Assembly (NCBI RefSeq): GCF_024198175.1
Contig: NZ_JAJVKV010000013.1
Coordinates: 62,001-126,000 of the forward strand
DNA: 64,000 nucleotides
DNA from: Pyxidicoccus xibeiensis
GTDB taxonomy: Bacteria; Myxococcota; Myxococcia; Myxococcales; Myxococcaceae
Direction: 5' to 3'
A model generated the notes under the pieces. That model made no database searches and had not been told where the DNA came from. It worked only from the letters and a program-made list of their open reading frames with translations. Below are positions 25,735-33,193 of the stretch, piece by piece. Each line of letters opens with the position of its first letter. Position 1 is the first letter of the stretch. Both the position numbers and the translations under genes were made by a program.

Positions 25735-26736
25735 GTGTCTCAACCAATGATCCGGATCGAAGGTCTGACCAAGAGCTACGGGGCCACGCAGGCACTGCGT
25801 GGGGTCAGCTTCGACGTCCCTCGGGGGCAGGTGGTGGGATTCCTGGGCCCCAACGGGGCCGGCAAGTCCACCACGATGAAGATTCTCGCCGGCTTCGTGA
25901 CGCCGACTTCCGGCCGGGCGAGCGTCAATGGCATCGACGTCAGCGCCGACCCGGTGGCCTCCCGGCGGCTGATTGGCTACCTGCCCGAGAACAACCCTCT
26001 CTACGAGGAGATGATGGTCAGGGACTTCCTGGACTTCGTCGCCGAGGTGAGAGGGATTCCCAGGGACAGGCGCGCGGAGCGGATTCGAAGCGCGGTGGAC
26101 CGCTGTGGCCTGCGCGCGGTGCTGGGCAAGGACATCCACCAGCTCTCCAAGGGCTACCGGCAGCGTGTGGGATTGGCGCAGGCCATCGTGCACGACCCGG
26201 ACCTGCTCATCCTGGACGAGCCGACCACGGGCCTGGACCCCAACCAGATTGTGGAGATCCGCGGCCTCATCAAGGAGCTGGGCCAGGAGAAGACCGTCAT
26301 CCTCTCCACGCACATCCTGAGCGAGGTGCAGAGCACCTGCAGCCGGGTGCTCATCATCAACGACGGGCGCCTGGTCGCGGACGACGCGCCGGAGCGGCTG
26401 GGGAAGGGCGAGGGCGGGACGGTCACCGTCGTGCTCGCGTCGCGCACGGGCGGCATGCTCCAGTCGGACGCGGTCCGCGCGATGCTGGAGCGCGTGCCCG
26501 GTGTCACGGGCGTGGAACTGGCGGAGGGCGAGGGGAGCGGCACGCTGGGCTTCCGGCTGCGCTACGGCAACGAGGACATCCGCCGCGCGCTCTTCGACGC
26601 CGCCGTGCAGCACGAGCTGTGTCTGCTCGAGGTGAAGCGGCAGCACGTCAGCCTGGAAGAGACGTTCCGCAAGCTCACCGGGGGCGAGGGGCCGCGTGGC
26701 CCCAAGCCGACCCAGGTGCCGCCCCTGGCGGCGTGA
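25735..26736 (+). CDS. ABC transporter ATP-binding protein (GldA-like)
   Basis: A 333-residue ATPase. Walker A is GPNGAGKST (residues 38-46), the signature is LSKGYRQRVGLAQAI, and Walker B is LLILDEPTTGLD with the switch histidine in LSTHIL. The C-terminal ~100 residues form the extension usual in drug/NatA/GldA-type exporters. The start is a GTG at 25735. It is the first of four genes reading the same way, followed 39 bases later by the permease. The set GldA-GldF-GldG is best known from Bacteroidetes gliding motility; homologues are widespread and the transported substrate is unknown. Confidence 0.92.
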   Translation: MSQPMIRIEGLTKSYGATQALRGVSFDVPRGQVVGFLGPNGAGKSTTMKILAGFVTPTSGRASVNGIDVSADPVASRRLIGYLPENNPLYEEMMVRDFLDFVAEVRGIPRDRRAERIRSAVDRCGLRAVLGKDIHQLSKGYRQRVGLAQAIVHDPDLLILDEPTTGLDPNQIVEIRGLIKELGQEKTVILSTHILSEVQSTCSRVLIINDGRLVADDAPERLGKGEGGTVTVVLASRTGGMLQSDAVRAMLERVPGVTGVELAEGEGSGTLGFRLRYGNEDIRRALFDAAVQHELCLLEVKRQHVSLEETFRKLTGGEGPRGPKPTQVPPLAA

Positions 26737-26775
26737 GCGCGCGGCTCCGGACATCCGAAACAATCGAGGTCGAGC

Positions 26776-27495
26776 ATGGGAACGACACTGGCCGTCGCCA
26801 GGCGTGAGTTCAGGAGTTTCTTCAACTCGCCGGTCGCCTACATCGTCATCGGCGTGTTCCTGGTCGTGGCGGGGTGGCTGTACTTCAGCACCGTCTTCGT
26901 CGCGGGCCAGGCGTCGCTGCGGGGGTTCTTCAGCATCGCCCCCGTGCTGTTCGTCGTCTTCGCACCGGCCGTGACGATGCGGCTGGTGGCCGAGGAGCGC
27001 AAGACGGGCACGCTGGAGCTGCTGCTCAGCATGCCCCTGCGGGACTGGGAGGTGGTGGCGGGCAAGTTCCTCGCGGCGCTGGGCATGGTCGCGGTGGGGC
27101 TCTTGTGGACGCTGCCCTATCCGCTCACCGTGGCGGGCCTCACCGCCGAGGGCGCCCGGTTCGACTGGGGCCCGGTGGTGATGGGCTACCTGGGGCTCTT
27201 GCTGATGGCGTCCAGCTTCCTGGCGCTGGGGCTGTGGGCGAGCGCGCTGAGCCGCAACCAGATCGTGGGCTTCATCATCGGCCTGCTGCTGTGCTTCGCC
27301 TTCTACTTCATCGACAAGTTCGCCCTGGTGCTGCCGGAGTCGGTGGGCGCGCTGCTCCAGTACCTCTCGGTGGACTACCACTTCGCGAACATCGCGCGCG
27401 GCGTGCTGGATACGCGTGACGTCCTCTTCTACCTGTCGCTCACGGGCGTGGGGCTGGCGCTGACCACGCGCACCCTGGGCAACGTCCGTCAGTGA
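26776..27495 (+). CDS. ABC transporter permease (GldF-like)
   Basis: A 239-residue membrane protein with six hydrophobic segments. The start MGTTLAVARREFRSFFNSPV and the cytoplasmic loop RLVAEERKTGTLELLLSMPL are typical of ABC-2 permeases of the GldF/NosY group. It pairs with the upstream ATPase. Its TGA at 27493-27495 lies eight bases before the ATG of the GldG-like gene. Confidence 0.9.
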   Translation: MGTTLAVARREFRSFFNSPVAYIVIGVFLVVAGWLYFSTVFVAGQASLRGFFSIAPVLFVVFAPAVTMRLVAEERKTGTLELLLSMPLRDWEVVAGKFLAALGMVAVGLLWTLPYPLTVAGLTAEGARFDWGPVVMGYLGLLLMASSFLALGLWASALSRNQIVGFIIGLLLCFAFYFIDKFALVLPESVGALLQYLSVDYHFANIARGVLDTRDVLFYLSLTGVGLALTTRTLGNVRQ

Positions 27496-27503
27496 GGTTG
27501 ACG

Positions 27504-29138
27504 ATGAAAGCCGGTTCCTCCAACGCGAACATCTTCCTGGCGGCGACGGTGGGCTGCCTGGTGCTGCTCAACATCCTGGCGGTGCGCACCTTCGGCCGCT
27601 TCGACGCCACCCGCGAGAAGATCTACACGCTGGCCCAGGCCAGCAAGGACACGATGGCGGGCCTGCAGGACCCCGTCACCGTCACCGCCTACTTCACGGA
27701 CGAGCTGCCGCCGCCGTACTCCAGCAACGCGCGCTACGTGCGCGACCTGCTGGAGGAGTTCCGCGCCGCCTCCAAGGGCCAGCTCTCCTTCGAGTTCCTG
27801 GACCCCATGACGCAGGAGACGGCCGAGGACCAGGAGACGAAGCGCGAGACGAAGCGCGATATCTTCGGCCGCGTCTTCCGCGAGCCGACCTCCGTGGAGC
27901 GGGAGCTGGCCGAGAAGGGCGTCCAGCCCGTGGAGCTCCGCGTCATCGAGGACGACCAGATGCAGACGAAGCGCGCCTACATGGGCATCGTCATCAAGCA
28001 CCAGGAGAAGCAGGAGGTCATCCCCGTCGTCCAGGATGTGCGCACGCTGGAGTACGACCTCACCACGCTGGTGCGCAAGCTGACGCGCCCGAAGACGCCG
28101 GTGCTCGGCGTGCTGCAGGGGCACGACGCGCCGCTGCTGCGCGAGAAGCTCACCCACCTGCAGACGCTGCTCAGCCAGATGTACGAGGTCCGCCCGGTGG
28201 ACCTGTCCGGCAAGGAGCGCGTGGACGCGGACGTGGACGCGCTGCTCGTCATCGGCCCCAAGACGCAGCTCCAGCCGGGCGAGCTCAAGGCCATCGACCA
28301 GTTCGTGATGGCCGGCAAGAGCGTGGCGTTCTTCCTCGACTCGGTCCAGGTCGACCCGAAGACCTTCGAGGCGAGCGACGCCACCCACGGCCTGGGGCCC
28401 CTGCTGGCCACCTGGGGCATCCAGGTCGGCGACAAGCTGGTGGCGGACGTCGAGTCCGCGCAGCTCAACGTGCAGGAGCGCCGCGGCTTCATGGTGGTGT
28501 CCATGCCGGTGCCGTACCCGTTCATCCCGCTGCTGGAGCGGCTGGAGGGCGACAGCCCCATCACCCAGGGCCTGTCCGGCGTCACCCTGCCGTTCAGCAC
28601 CACCGTCACCGCCACCGCGCCCGAAGGGGCGCAGGCCACCGTGCTCGCGAAGTCCTCGCGCAAGAGCTGGCTGGAGGGCAAGCCGTACAACATCGACCCC
28701 CGGCGGGACTGGCGCTCTGAGACCCTCTCCCCGGACGGCCCGCACCCGCTGATGGTGCAGGTGAGCGGCAAGCTCAAGAGCCACTTCGCCTCCGAGGCGC
28801 AGGCCAGCACCTCCAGCGGGACGCCCGTGCTGGCGGAGAGCCAGGGCGAGCCGCGCGTCATCGTGGCGGGCGGCTCGGCGGCGCTGTGGGACGACTTCAT
28901 GGGCCGGCCCAACCAGGCCCTGCTCCTGAACGTCGCGGACTGGCTGCTGCTGGACCCCGCGCTCCTGGCCATGCGGACGCGGGGGCTGGCCGAGGCCCCG
29001 CTCCAGCAGGAGCTGAGCGCCACCACGCGCAACACCGTCAAGTTCGGCAATGCCTTTGGCATCCCCGTCGCGCTCGCCGCCCTCGGCCTCGTCCGCTGGC
29101 GGCGGCGGGAAGCGCGCCGGGCCACCGTCACCGTCTGA
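27504..29138 (+). CDS. GldG-family ABC-associated protein
   Basis: A 544-residue protein with one N-terminal membrane helix (residues ~9-28), a large periplasmic region and a C-terminal helix near 515-530. The N-terminal part (EKIYTLAQASKDTMAGLQDPVTVTAYF) and the later VLGVLQGHDAPLL and DALLVIGPKTQLQPGELKAI match the GldG/ABC-type uncharacterised transport auxiliary family. It probably forms the periplasmic component of the exporter. The ATG at 27504 is favoured because GTGAGG lies seven bases upstream; an in-frame GTG at 27492 overlaps the permease stop. Confidence 0.88.
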   Translation: MKAGSSNANIFLAATVGCLVLLNILAVRTFGRFDATREKIYTLAQASKDTMAGLQDPVTVTAYFTDELPPPYSSNARYVRDLLEEFRAASKGQLSFEFLDPMTQETAEDQETKRETKRDIFGRVFREPTSVERELAEKGVQPVELRVIEDDQMQTKRAYMGIVIKHQEKQEVIPVVQDVRTLEYDLTTLVRKLTRPKTPVLGVLQGHDAPLLREKLTHLQTLLSQMYEVRPVDLSGKERVDADVDALLVIGPKTQLQPGELKAIDQFVMAGKSVAFFLDSVQVDPKTFEASDATHGLGPLLATWGIQVGDKLVADVESAQLNVQERRGFMVVSMPVPYPFIPLLERLEGDSPITQGLSGVTLPFSTTVTATAPEGAQATVLAKSSRKSWLEGKPYNIDPRRDWRSETLSPDGPHPLMVQVSGKLKSHFASEAQASTSSGTPVLAESQGEPRVIVAGGSAALWDDFMGRPNQALLLNVADWLLLDPALLAMRTRGLAEAPLQQELSATTRNTVKFGNAFGIPVALAALGLVRWRRREARRATVTV

Positions 29139-29158
29139 AGCGGAGCTGAGGAAGAGCC

Positions 29159-30649
29159 ATGAAGAGAGGAACCCTCATCGCCCTTGGCGCGTTCGCCGTG
29201 CTGCTCGTGCTGGTGCTCGCCACCCGGGAGCCCCAGGTCAGCGTGGGCGTGCGCAAGCTGGAGCTGCCGAAGCTGGACAAGGCCCAGGTCACCGCGCTGG
29301 AGCTGACGGGCGCGAGGAGCGCCACCCTCCGCAAGGAGGGTGAAGGCTGGACGGTGGCGGACCCTGGCAAGCCGGACGTGAAGTACCCGGCGGACGACAG
29401 CCAGGTGAGCGCCGTGCTCGACGCGCTGTCGCAGGTGAAGAACCCGGACTTCGTCACCGAGCGGGCCGAGAAGCTGGCGGAGTACGAGCTGGATGATGCG
29501 AAGGGGCTGAAGCTCAAGGTGCTCCAGGGCAGCGCGCCGGCCGTGGAGCTGGTGCTCGGGAAGGCCGCGCGGAACGGCGGGGTGTACGTCCGCAAGGCGG
29601 GCAGCAACGAGGTCTTCGCGCAGCCGGGCTGGCTGGACGGGGCCGTGCGCAAGGACGTGAAGGGCTGGCGCAAGCGCCGGCTGGTGACGCTCGAGCTGGA
29701 CAAGGTCTCTCAGCTCATCCTCCGCTCGAAGGAGGGCGAGAGCGTGACGCTGAAGGCGGGGGCGAACTCCGACGAGTGGAGCCTCGCGGAGGGGACTCCG
29801 ACGCCGGAGGGCTTCCGGTTCAGCGCGTCGGTGGCCCAGCAGCTCGCCCAGCAGCTGACGGGCCTGTATGCGCAGGACTTCCTCGAAGGCGAGGCCGCGG
29901 CGGACGCCGCGACGGGCCTGGGGGAGGCGCACGACACCCTGGAGGCGCAGCTGGAGGACGGCAAGAAGGTGGTGCTGCACCTGGGCCGCCAGCCCGACTC
30001 GAAGGACGGCGCGTCGCCCGTGGCGGCCCGCGTGGACGGGGACCCGCAGGTGTACCAGCTCTCGCCGTACGTCGCGTCGCAGCTGCGCAAGCGCCTCGTG
30101 GACTTCCGGGACCTGGGCCTGTTCCGCTTCGAGCCCCAGAAGGTCACGAAGCTGAAGCTCCAGGCCGGTGGCAAGCCCGTGGTGGTGACGAAGGAGGGCG
30201 AGACGTGGAAGCTGACCGAGCCCGCGAAGCTCCCGGCGGGCTTCGAGTTCGACGCCTCGCAGGTGGACCTGCAGCTCGCGTGGCTGCGCGGGCTGCGCGC
30301 CACGCGCGTGGTGGAGGGCGCGGTGACGGAGGGGCAGGCGGGGCTCGCCTCACCGGCCGCGCTCGTGGAGGTGACGGTGCAGGGCGAGCCCGTCCAGACG
30401 CTGAAGCTGGGCCGGGAGGTGCCGGGCGCGGCCAGCGGCACGAAGGACCTCTACGCCCGCACCACGCTCGACGGGCTCACCTACGCCGTGGGGGACGGCG
30501 TGCGTGCCCGGCTGGCGCAGGGCGTGGACCTCTTCAAGCGTCGCACGCCGCCGCCCGGGCTGGCCGGGGCAGGGCAGCTCCAGGGCCTGGAGTCGCTGCC
30601 GCCCGACGTGAGGAAGCAGCTGGAGTCGCAGCTCCGCACGATTCAGTGA
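29159..30649 (+). CDS. DUF4340 domain protein
   Basis: A 496-residue protein with a single N-terminal membrane helix (LIALGAFAVLLVLVLAT) and a periplasmic region. The repeated module, with ALELTGARSATLRKEGEGW and later TKLKLQAGGKPVVVTKEGET, is the DUF4340 repeat. DUF4340 proteins often follow gldG genes. The spacing of 20 bases and a GAGGAAGAG ribosome site indicate co-transcription as the last gene of the four-gene operon. The function is unknown; it probably works with the GldG-like protein outside the inner membrane. Confidence 0.88.
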   Translation: MKRGTLIALGAFAVLLVLVLATREPQVSVGVRKLELPKLDKAQVTALELTGARSATLRKEGEGWTVADPGKPDVKYPADDSQVSAVLDALSQVKNPDFVTERAEKLAEYELDDAKGLKLKVLQGSAPAVELVLGKAARNGGVYVRKAGSNEVFAQPGWLDGAVRKDVKGWRKRRLVTLELDKVSQLILRSKEGESVTLKAGANSDEWSLAEGTPTPEGFRFSASVAQQLAQQLTGLYAQDFLEGEAAADAATGLGEAHDTLEAQLEDGKKVVLHLGRQPDSKDGASPVAARVDGDPQVYQLSPYVASQLRKRLVDFRDLGLFRFEPQKVTKLKLQAGGKPVVVTKEGETWKLTEPAKLPAGFEFDASQVDLQLAWLRGLRATRVVEGAVTEGQAGLASPAALVEVTVQGEPVQTLKLGREVPGAASGTKDLYARTTLDGLTYAVGDGVRARLAQGVDLFKRRTPPPGLAGAGQLQGLESLPPDVRKQLESQLRTIQ

Positions 30650-30656
30650 CGGAGGC

Positions 30657-30844
30657 TCACGACGCCTGCTGGAGCGACGCGCCGAGCTGGTCCATCAGCT
30701 GGCGCGTGCCCGCCTCGCGCAGGGCGGGGCGGTCGTGGCCGTCGAGGAACGCGCCTTGGCGAAGGCGGCGAACACACGGGACGCCGGGACGGGGTAGGTG
30801 CGCTCGACGGTGAAGGTGGCGTGGGTGACGCTGCGCTGCTTCAT
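30657..30844 (-). pseudogene. Internally deleted, frameshifted SRPBCC (AHSA1-like) gene
   Basis: The ATG at 30844 starts HATFTVERTYPVPASRVFAA, the normal N-terminus of a SRPBCC/AHSA1-type protein. About 31 codons in, the original frame continues as Ser/Thr/Arg nonsense. A +1-shifted frame gives QGAFLDGHDRP followed by GTRQLMDQLGASL, the usual C-terminus of the same family, ending at TGA 30657-30659. Typical members are ~150 residues; here ~80-100 residues between the two ends are missing and the join is out of frame. The start overlaps the ArsR gene by ATGA. ArsR-SRPBCC pairs are common, so this was probably the regulated partner. Confidence 0.85.
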
Positions 30845-31203
30845 GGCTTGTTCCTCCTGCTCTTCGGGTCTGCTGCCGCGTCTTCTTCCGCGAGGAACTC
30901 GCCCAGGCGGTCCAGGCGGTGCTCCCAGAGCGTGCGACGCTCGTTGATCCACTGCTCGGCCAGGCGGAGCACCTTGGGCTCGATGCGGCAGGTGCGCACG
31001 CGGCCGACCTTCTCGGAGCGGATGAGGCCGCTCTCCTCCAGCACCTGGAGGTGCTGCACGACGGCCGGCAGCGACATGTCGAGCGGCCGGGCAAGCTCGC
31101 TGACCGATGCCGGGCCGCGACTGAGCCGCTCCACCATGACCCGCCGCGTCGGGTCGGCCAGCGCGTGGAACACCGAATCGAGCGCGGCGCTATTGTTAAG
31201 CAT
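30841..31203 (-). CDS. ArsR-family transcriptional regulator
   Basis: A 120-residue winged-helix repressor. It reads ALADPTRRVMVERLSRG at the N-terminus, then the recognition region SLPAVVQHLQVLEESGLIRSEK and the wing GRVRTCRIEP. No cysteine metal site is visible, in keeping with the group that is coupled to SRPBCC genes. It overlaps the broken SRPBCC gene by four bases. The start codon lies in an AT-rich block directly behind a strong promoter, so the message may be leaderless. The protein is intact although its partner gene is broken. Confidence 0.88.
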   Translation of the reverse strand: MLNNSAALDSVFHALADPTRRVMVERLSRGPASVSELARPLDMSLPAVVQHLQVLEESGLIRSEKVGRVRTCRIEPKVLRLAEQWINERRTLWEHRLDRLGEFLAEEDAAADPKSRRNKP

Positions 31204-31209
31204 ATTATT

Positions 31210-31238
31210 AAGTATTGTCTTGGACCCGTTCCTGTCAA
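31210..31238 (-). promoter_or_regulatory. Sigma-70-like promoter of the ArsR gene
   Basis: On the minus strand TTGACA (31238-31233), a 17-base spacer and ATACTT (31215-31210) precede the ATG at 31203 by only six bases. Transcription would begin at or beside the start codon. The flanking CTTAATAATATGCTTAA contains a repeated CTTAA that could be an ArsR operator for self-repression. Confidence 0.6.
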
Positions 31239-31314
31239 GGGGGCCCCGTCGCGATGAGGCGGCTGTCCTGAGGGCCGGTGTCCCCCGGGGCGACGGCGGA
31301 CTAGGCTCACCGTC

Positions 31315-32691
31315 GTGAACCACGGGCATGCGATGACGGCGGCTGGCGGCAGAGGGGCGTGCCGGGCCTGGCTGGGTGCGTTGCTGTCCGCGGCGCTGCT
31401 GCTGCCCGGCGCCGCAAGGGCCCAGGGGCCGAGCGACGAAGGCGAGCCGGTGGACGCGGCCCTGCGCGTGAGGATGGTCACCCGCGTCTCGGAGACACTG
31501 AACGAGACGTATGTCTTCCCGGACGTGGCGAAGAAGATGGAGGCGCGCCTGCGTCAGCGGCTGAAGGCGGGGGCCTATGACGGGTTTGCCCGCTCGGGCG
31601 CGCTCGCGGCGGCGCTGACCCGGGACCTCCAGGACGTGAGCCGCGACAAGCACCTCGTCCTGCGCTACGCGACCGCGCCGCACCCCGAGCAGGACTCCCC
31701 CGGGCCAGGAGGACGTGAGCAGCTCCGCCGCGCGCAGGCCCGGACGAACTTCGGCTTCCAGAAGCTGGAGCGGCTGACGGGGAACGTGGGCTACCTGGAC
31801 CTGCGGGCGTTCCGGGCCGCGGAGCTCGCGGGGGACACCGCCATTGCCGCCATGGGCTTCCTGGCCCACTCCGACGCCCTCATCATCGACCTGCGCTGGA
31901 ATGTCGGCGGCGAGCCTTCGATGATTCAGCTCCTCAGCAGCTACTTCTTCGACCGCCCCACGCACCTCAACAGCTTCTACCTTCGCAAGGCGAACACCAC
32001 GCAGCAGTTCTGGACCTCCGCCCATGTGCCCGGCAAGCGGATGACCGACGTTCCCCTCTACGTCCTCACCAGCCCGCGCACCTTCTCCGCCGCGGAGGAG
32101 TTCGCCTACAACCTGAAGCACCTGAAGCGGGCCACCCTCGTCGGAGAGACGACCGGGGGTGGAGCGCACCCCATCGAGACCCGGTTCCTCGCGGACGTGC
32201 GCGTGCTCGCGTTCATTCCCTTCGGCCGCGCGGTGAACCCCATCACCGGGACGAACTGGGAGGGCACCGGCGTGACGCCGGACCTCCAGGTCGCCGCGGA
32301 CAGGGCGCTCGACGCTGCGCACGTGGAGGCGCTGAAGACGCTGCGAGCGCGGGCCAGCGACGATGCGCGGAAGGCCCGGCTCACCTGGGCCCTCCAGCGG
32401 GTGGAGGCACTGGCTGCTCCGGTGACGCTGTCACCGGAGGTGCTGAAGGGGCTCGCCGGGACGTATGGAGACTTCCGGCTGAGCTACGAGGACGGCTCGC
32501 TCTGGTGCCAGTGGCGGCAGGAGCTGCCCCGCTCCCAGGTCATCCCGCTGTCCGCGGACCTCTTCATGCTGGATGACGGCATGGACGTCTTCCGCTTCCG
32601 CGTCGAGAAGGATGCGGCGGGCAGGGTGAAGGGGCTGACGGCGCTGTTCCCGGATGGAAGGACCGACAGGCTCGAGCTCAGCGGAGGCTGA
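31315..32691 (+). CDS. S41-family peptidase
   Basis: A 458-residue exported protein with a signal peptide ending near AARAQG. The N-terminal helical segment (VRMVTRVSETLNETYVFPDV) is the IRBP/tricorn-type extension. The peptidase core has NVGYLDLRAF, ALIIDLRWNVGGEPSM and the nucleophile Ser258 in SPRTFSAAEEF, then GETTGGGAHP. No PDZ domain is visible. The C-terminal ~100 residues form a beta-rich domain often appended to such peptidases. A GTG at 31315 is used; an in-frame ATG at 31333 is possible. It is divergent from the ArsR gene and has no operon partner. Confidence 0.88.
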   Translation: MNHGHAMTAAGGRGACRAWLGALLSAALLLPGAARAQGPSDEGEPVDAALRVRMVTRVSETLNETYVFPDVAKKMEARLRQRLKAGAYDGFARSGALAAALTRDLQDVSRDKHLVLRYATAPHPEQDSPGPGGREQLRRAQARTNFGFQKLERLTGNVGYLDLRAFRAAELAGDTAIAAMGFLAHSDALIIDLRWNVGGEPSMIQLLSSYFFDRPTHLNSFYLRKANTTQQFWTSAHVPGKRMTDVPLYVLTSPRTFSAAEEFAYNLKHLKRATLVGETTGGGAHPIETRFLADVRVLAFIPFGRAVNPITGTNWEGTGVTPDLQVAADRALDAAHVEALKTLRARASDDARKARLTWALQRVEALAAPVTLSPEVLKGLAGTYGDFRLSYEDGSLWCQWRQELPRSQVIPLSADLFMLDDGMDVFRFRVEKDAAGRVKGLTALFPDGRTDRLELSGG

Positions 32692-32790
32692 GGCTCACGT
32701 GCGGGGTGAGCAGGCAGCCATGCGGGGCTGGCATCGGGCGGGACGTGCCTAGCTTGGAGGGACACGCCACCGCCTTCCGGGAAGGACCCC

Positions 32791-33075
32791 ATGGCCCAGG
32801 TCACGATGTACACGAAGACGTACTGCCCCCACTCGAAGCATGCCCGCGAGCTGATGCGCTCCAAGGGCATGGACTTCGACGACATCGACGTGACGGAGGA
32901 CGAGCAGCGCTTCTCGGAGATGGTAGAGCGGTCGGGTGGGGGAACGACCGTTCCCCAGGTCTTCATCGGTGGCCGCCACGTGGGCGGCGCGGATGACCTG
33001 GACGCACTGGACGCGCGGGGGGACCTGGACGCGATGCTCGGCCGCGACGCCGGGGCCGCGCACAGCCCGGCCTGA
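32791..33075 (+). CDS. Glutaredoxin with CPHS active site
   Basis: A 94-residue glutaredoxin of the GrxC size and fold. The active site reads Cys12-Pro-His-Ser15 where dithiol glutaredoxins have CPYC, so it is monothiol at the second position. TTVPQVFIGGRHVGGADDL supplies the cis-proline and glutathione-binding signature. CPHS/CPYS-type sites occur in proteins that bind iron-sulfur clusters or handle glutathione mixed disulfides. It is preceded by GGGAAGGACCCC and stands alone. Confidence 0.92.
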   Translation: MAQVTMYTKTYCPHSKHARELMRSKGMDFDDIDVTEDEQRFSEMVERSGGGTTVPQVFIGGRHVGGADDLDALDARGDLDAMLGRDAGAAHSPA

Positions 33076-33193
33076 CGCCCTCCGGGCGGCATTGTCCTTT
33101 CGGACGACGCAAGTGGGGCCCCACGTCACGGTTCCACGGTGGAGTGACTCTCGGGTTAAGTTGGTTGTTCCGATTTCCCCGGAGGTGTCCACC

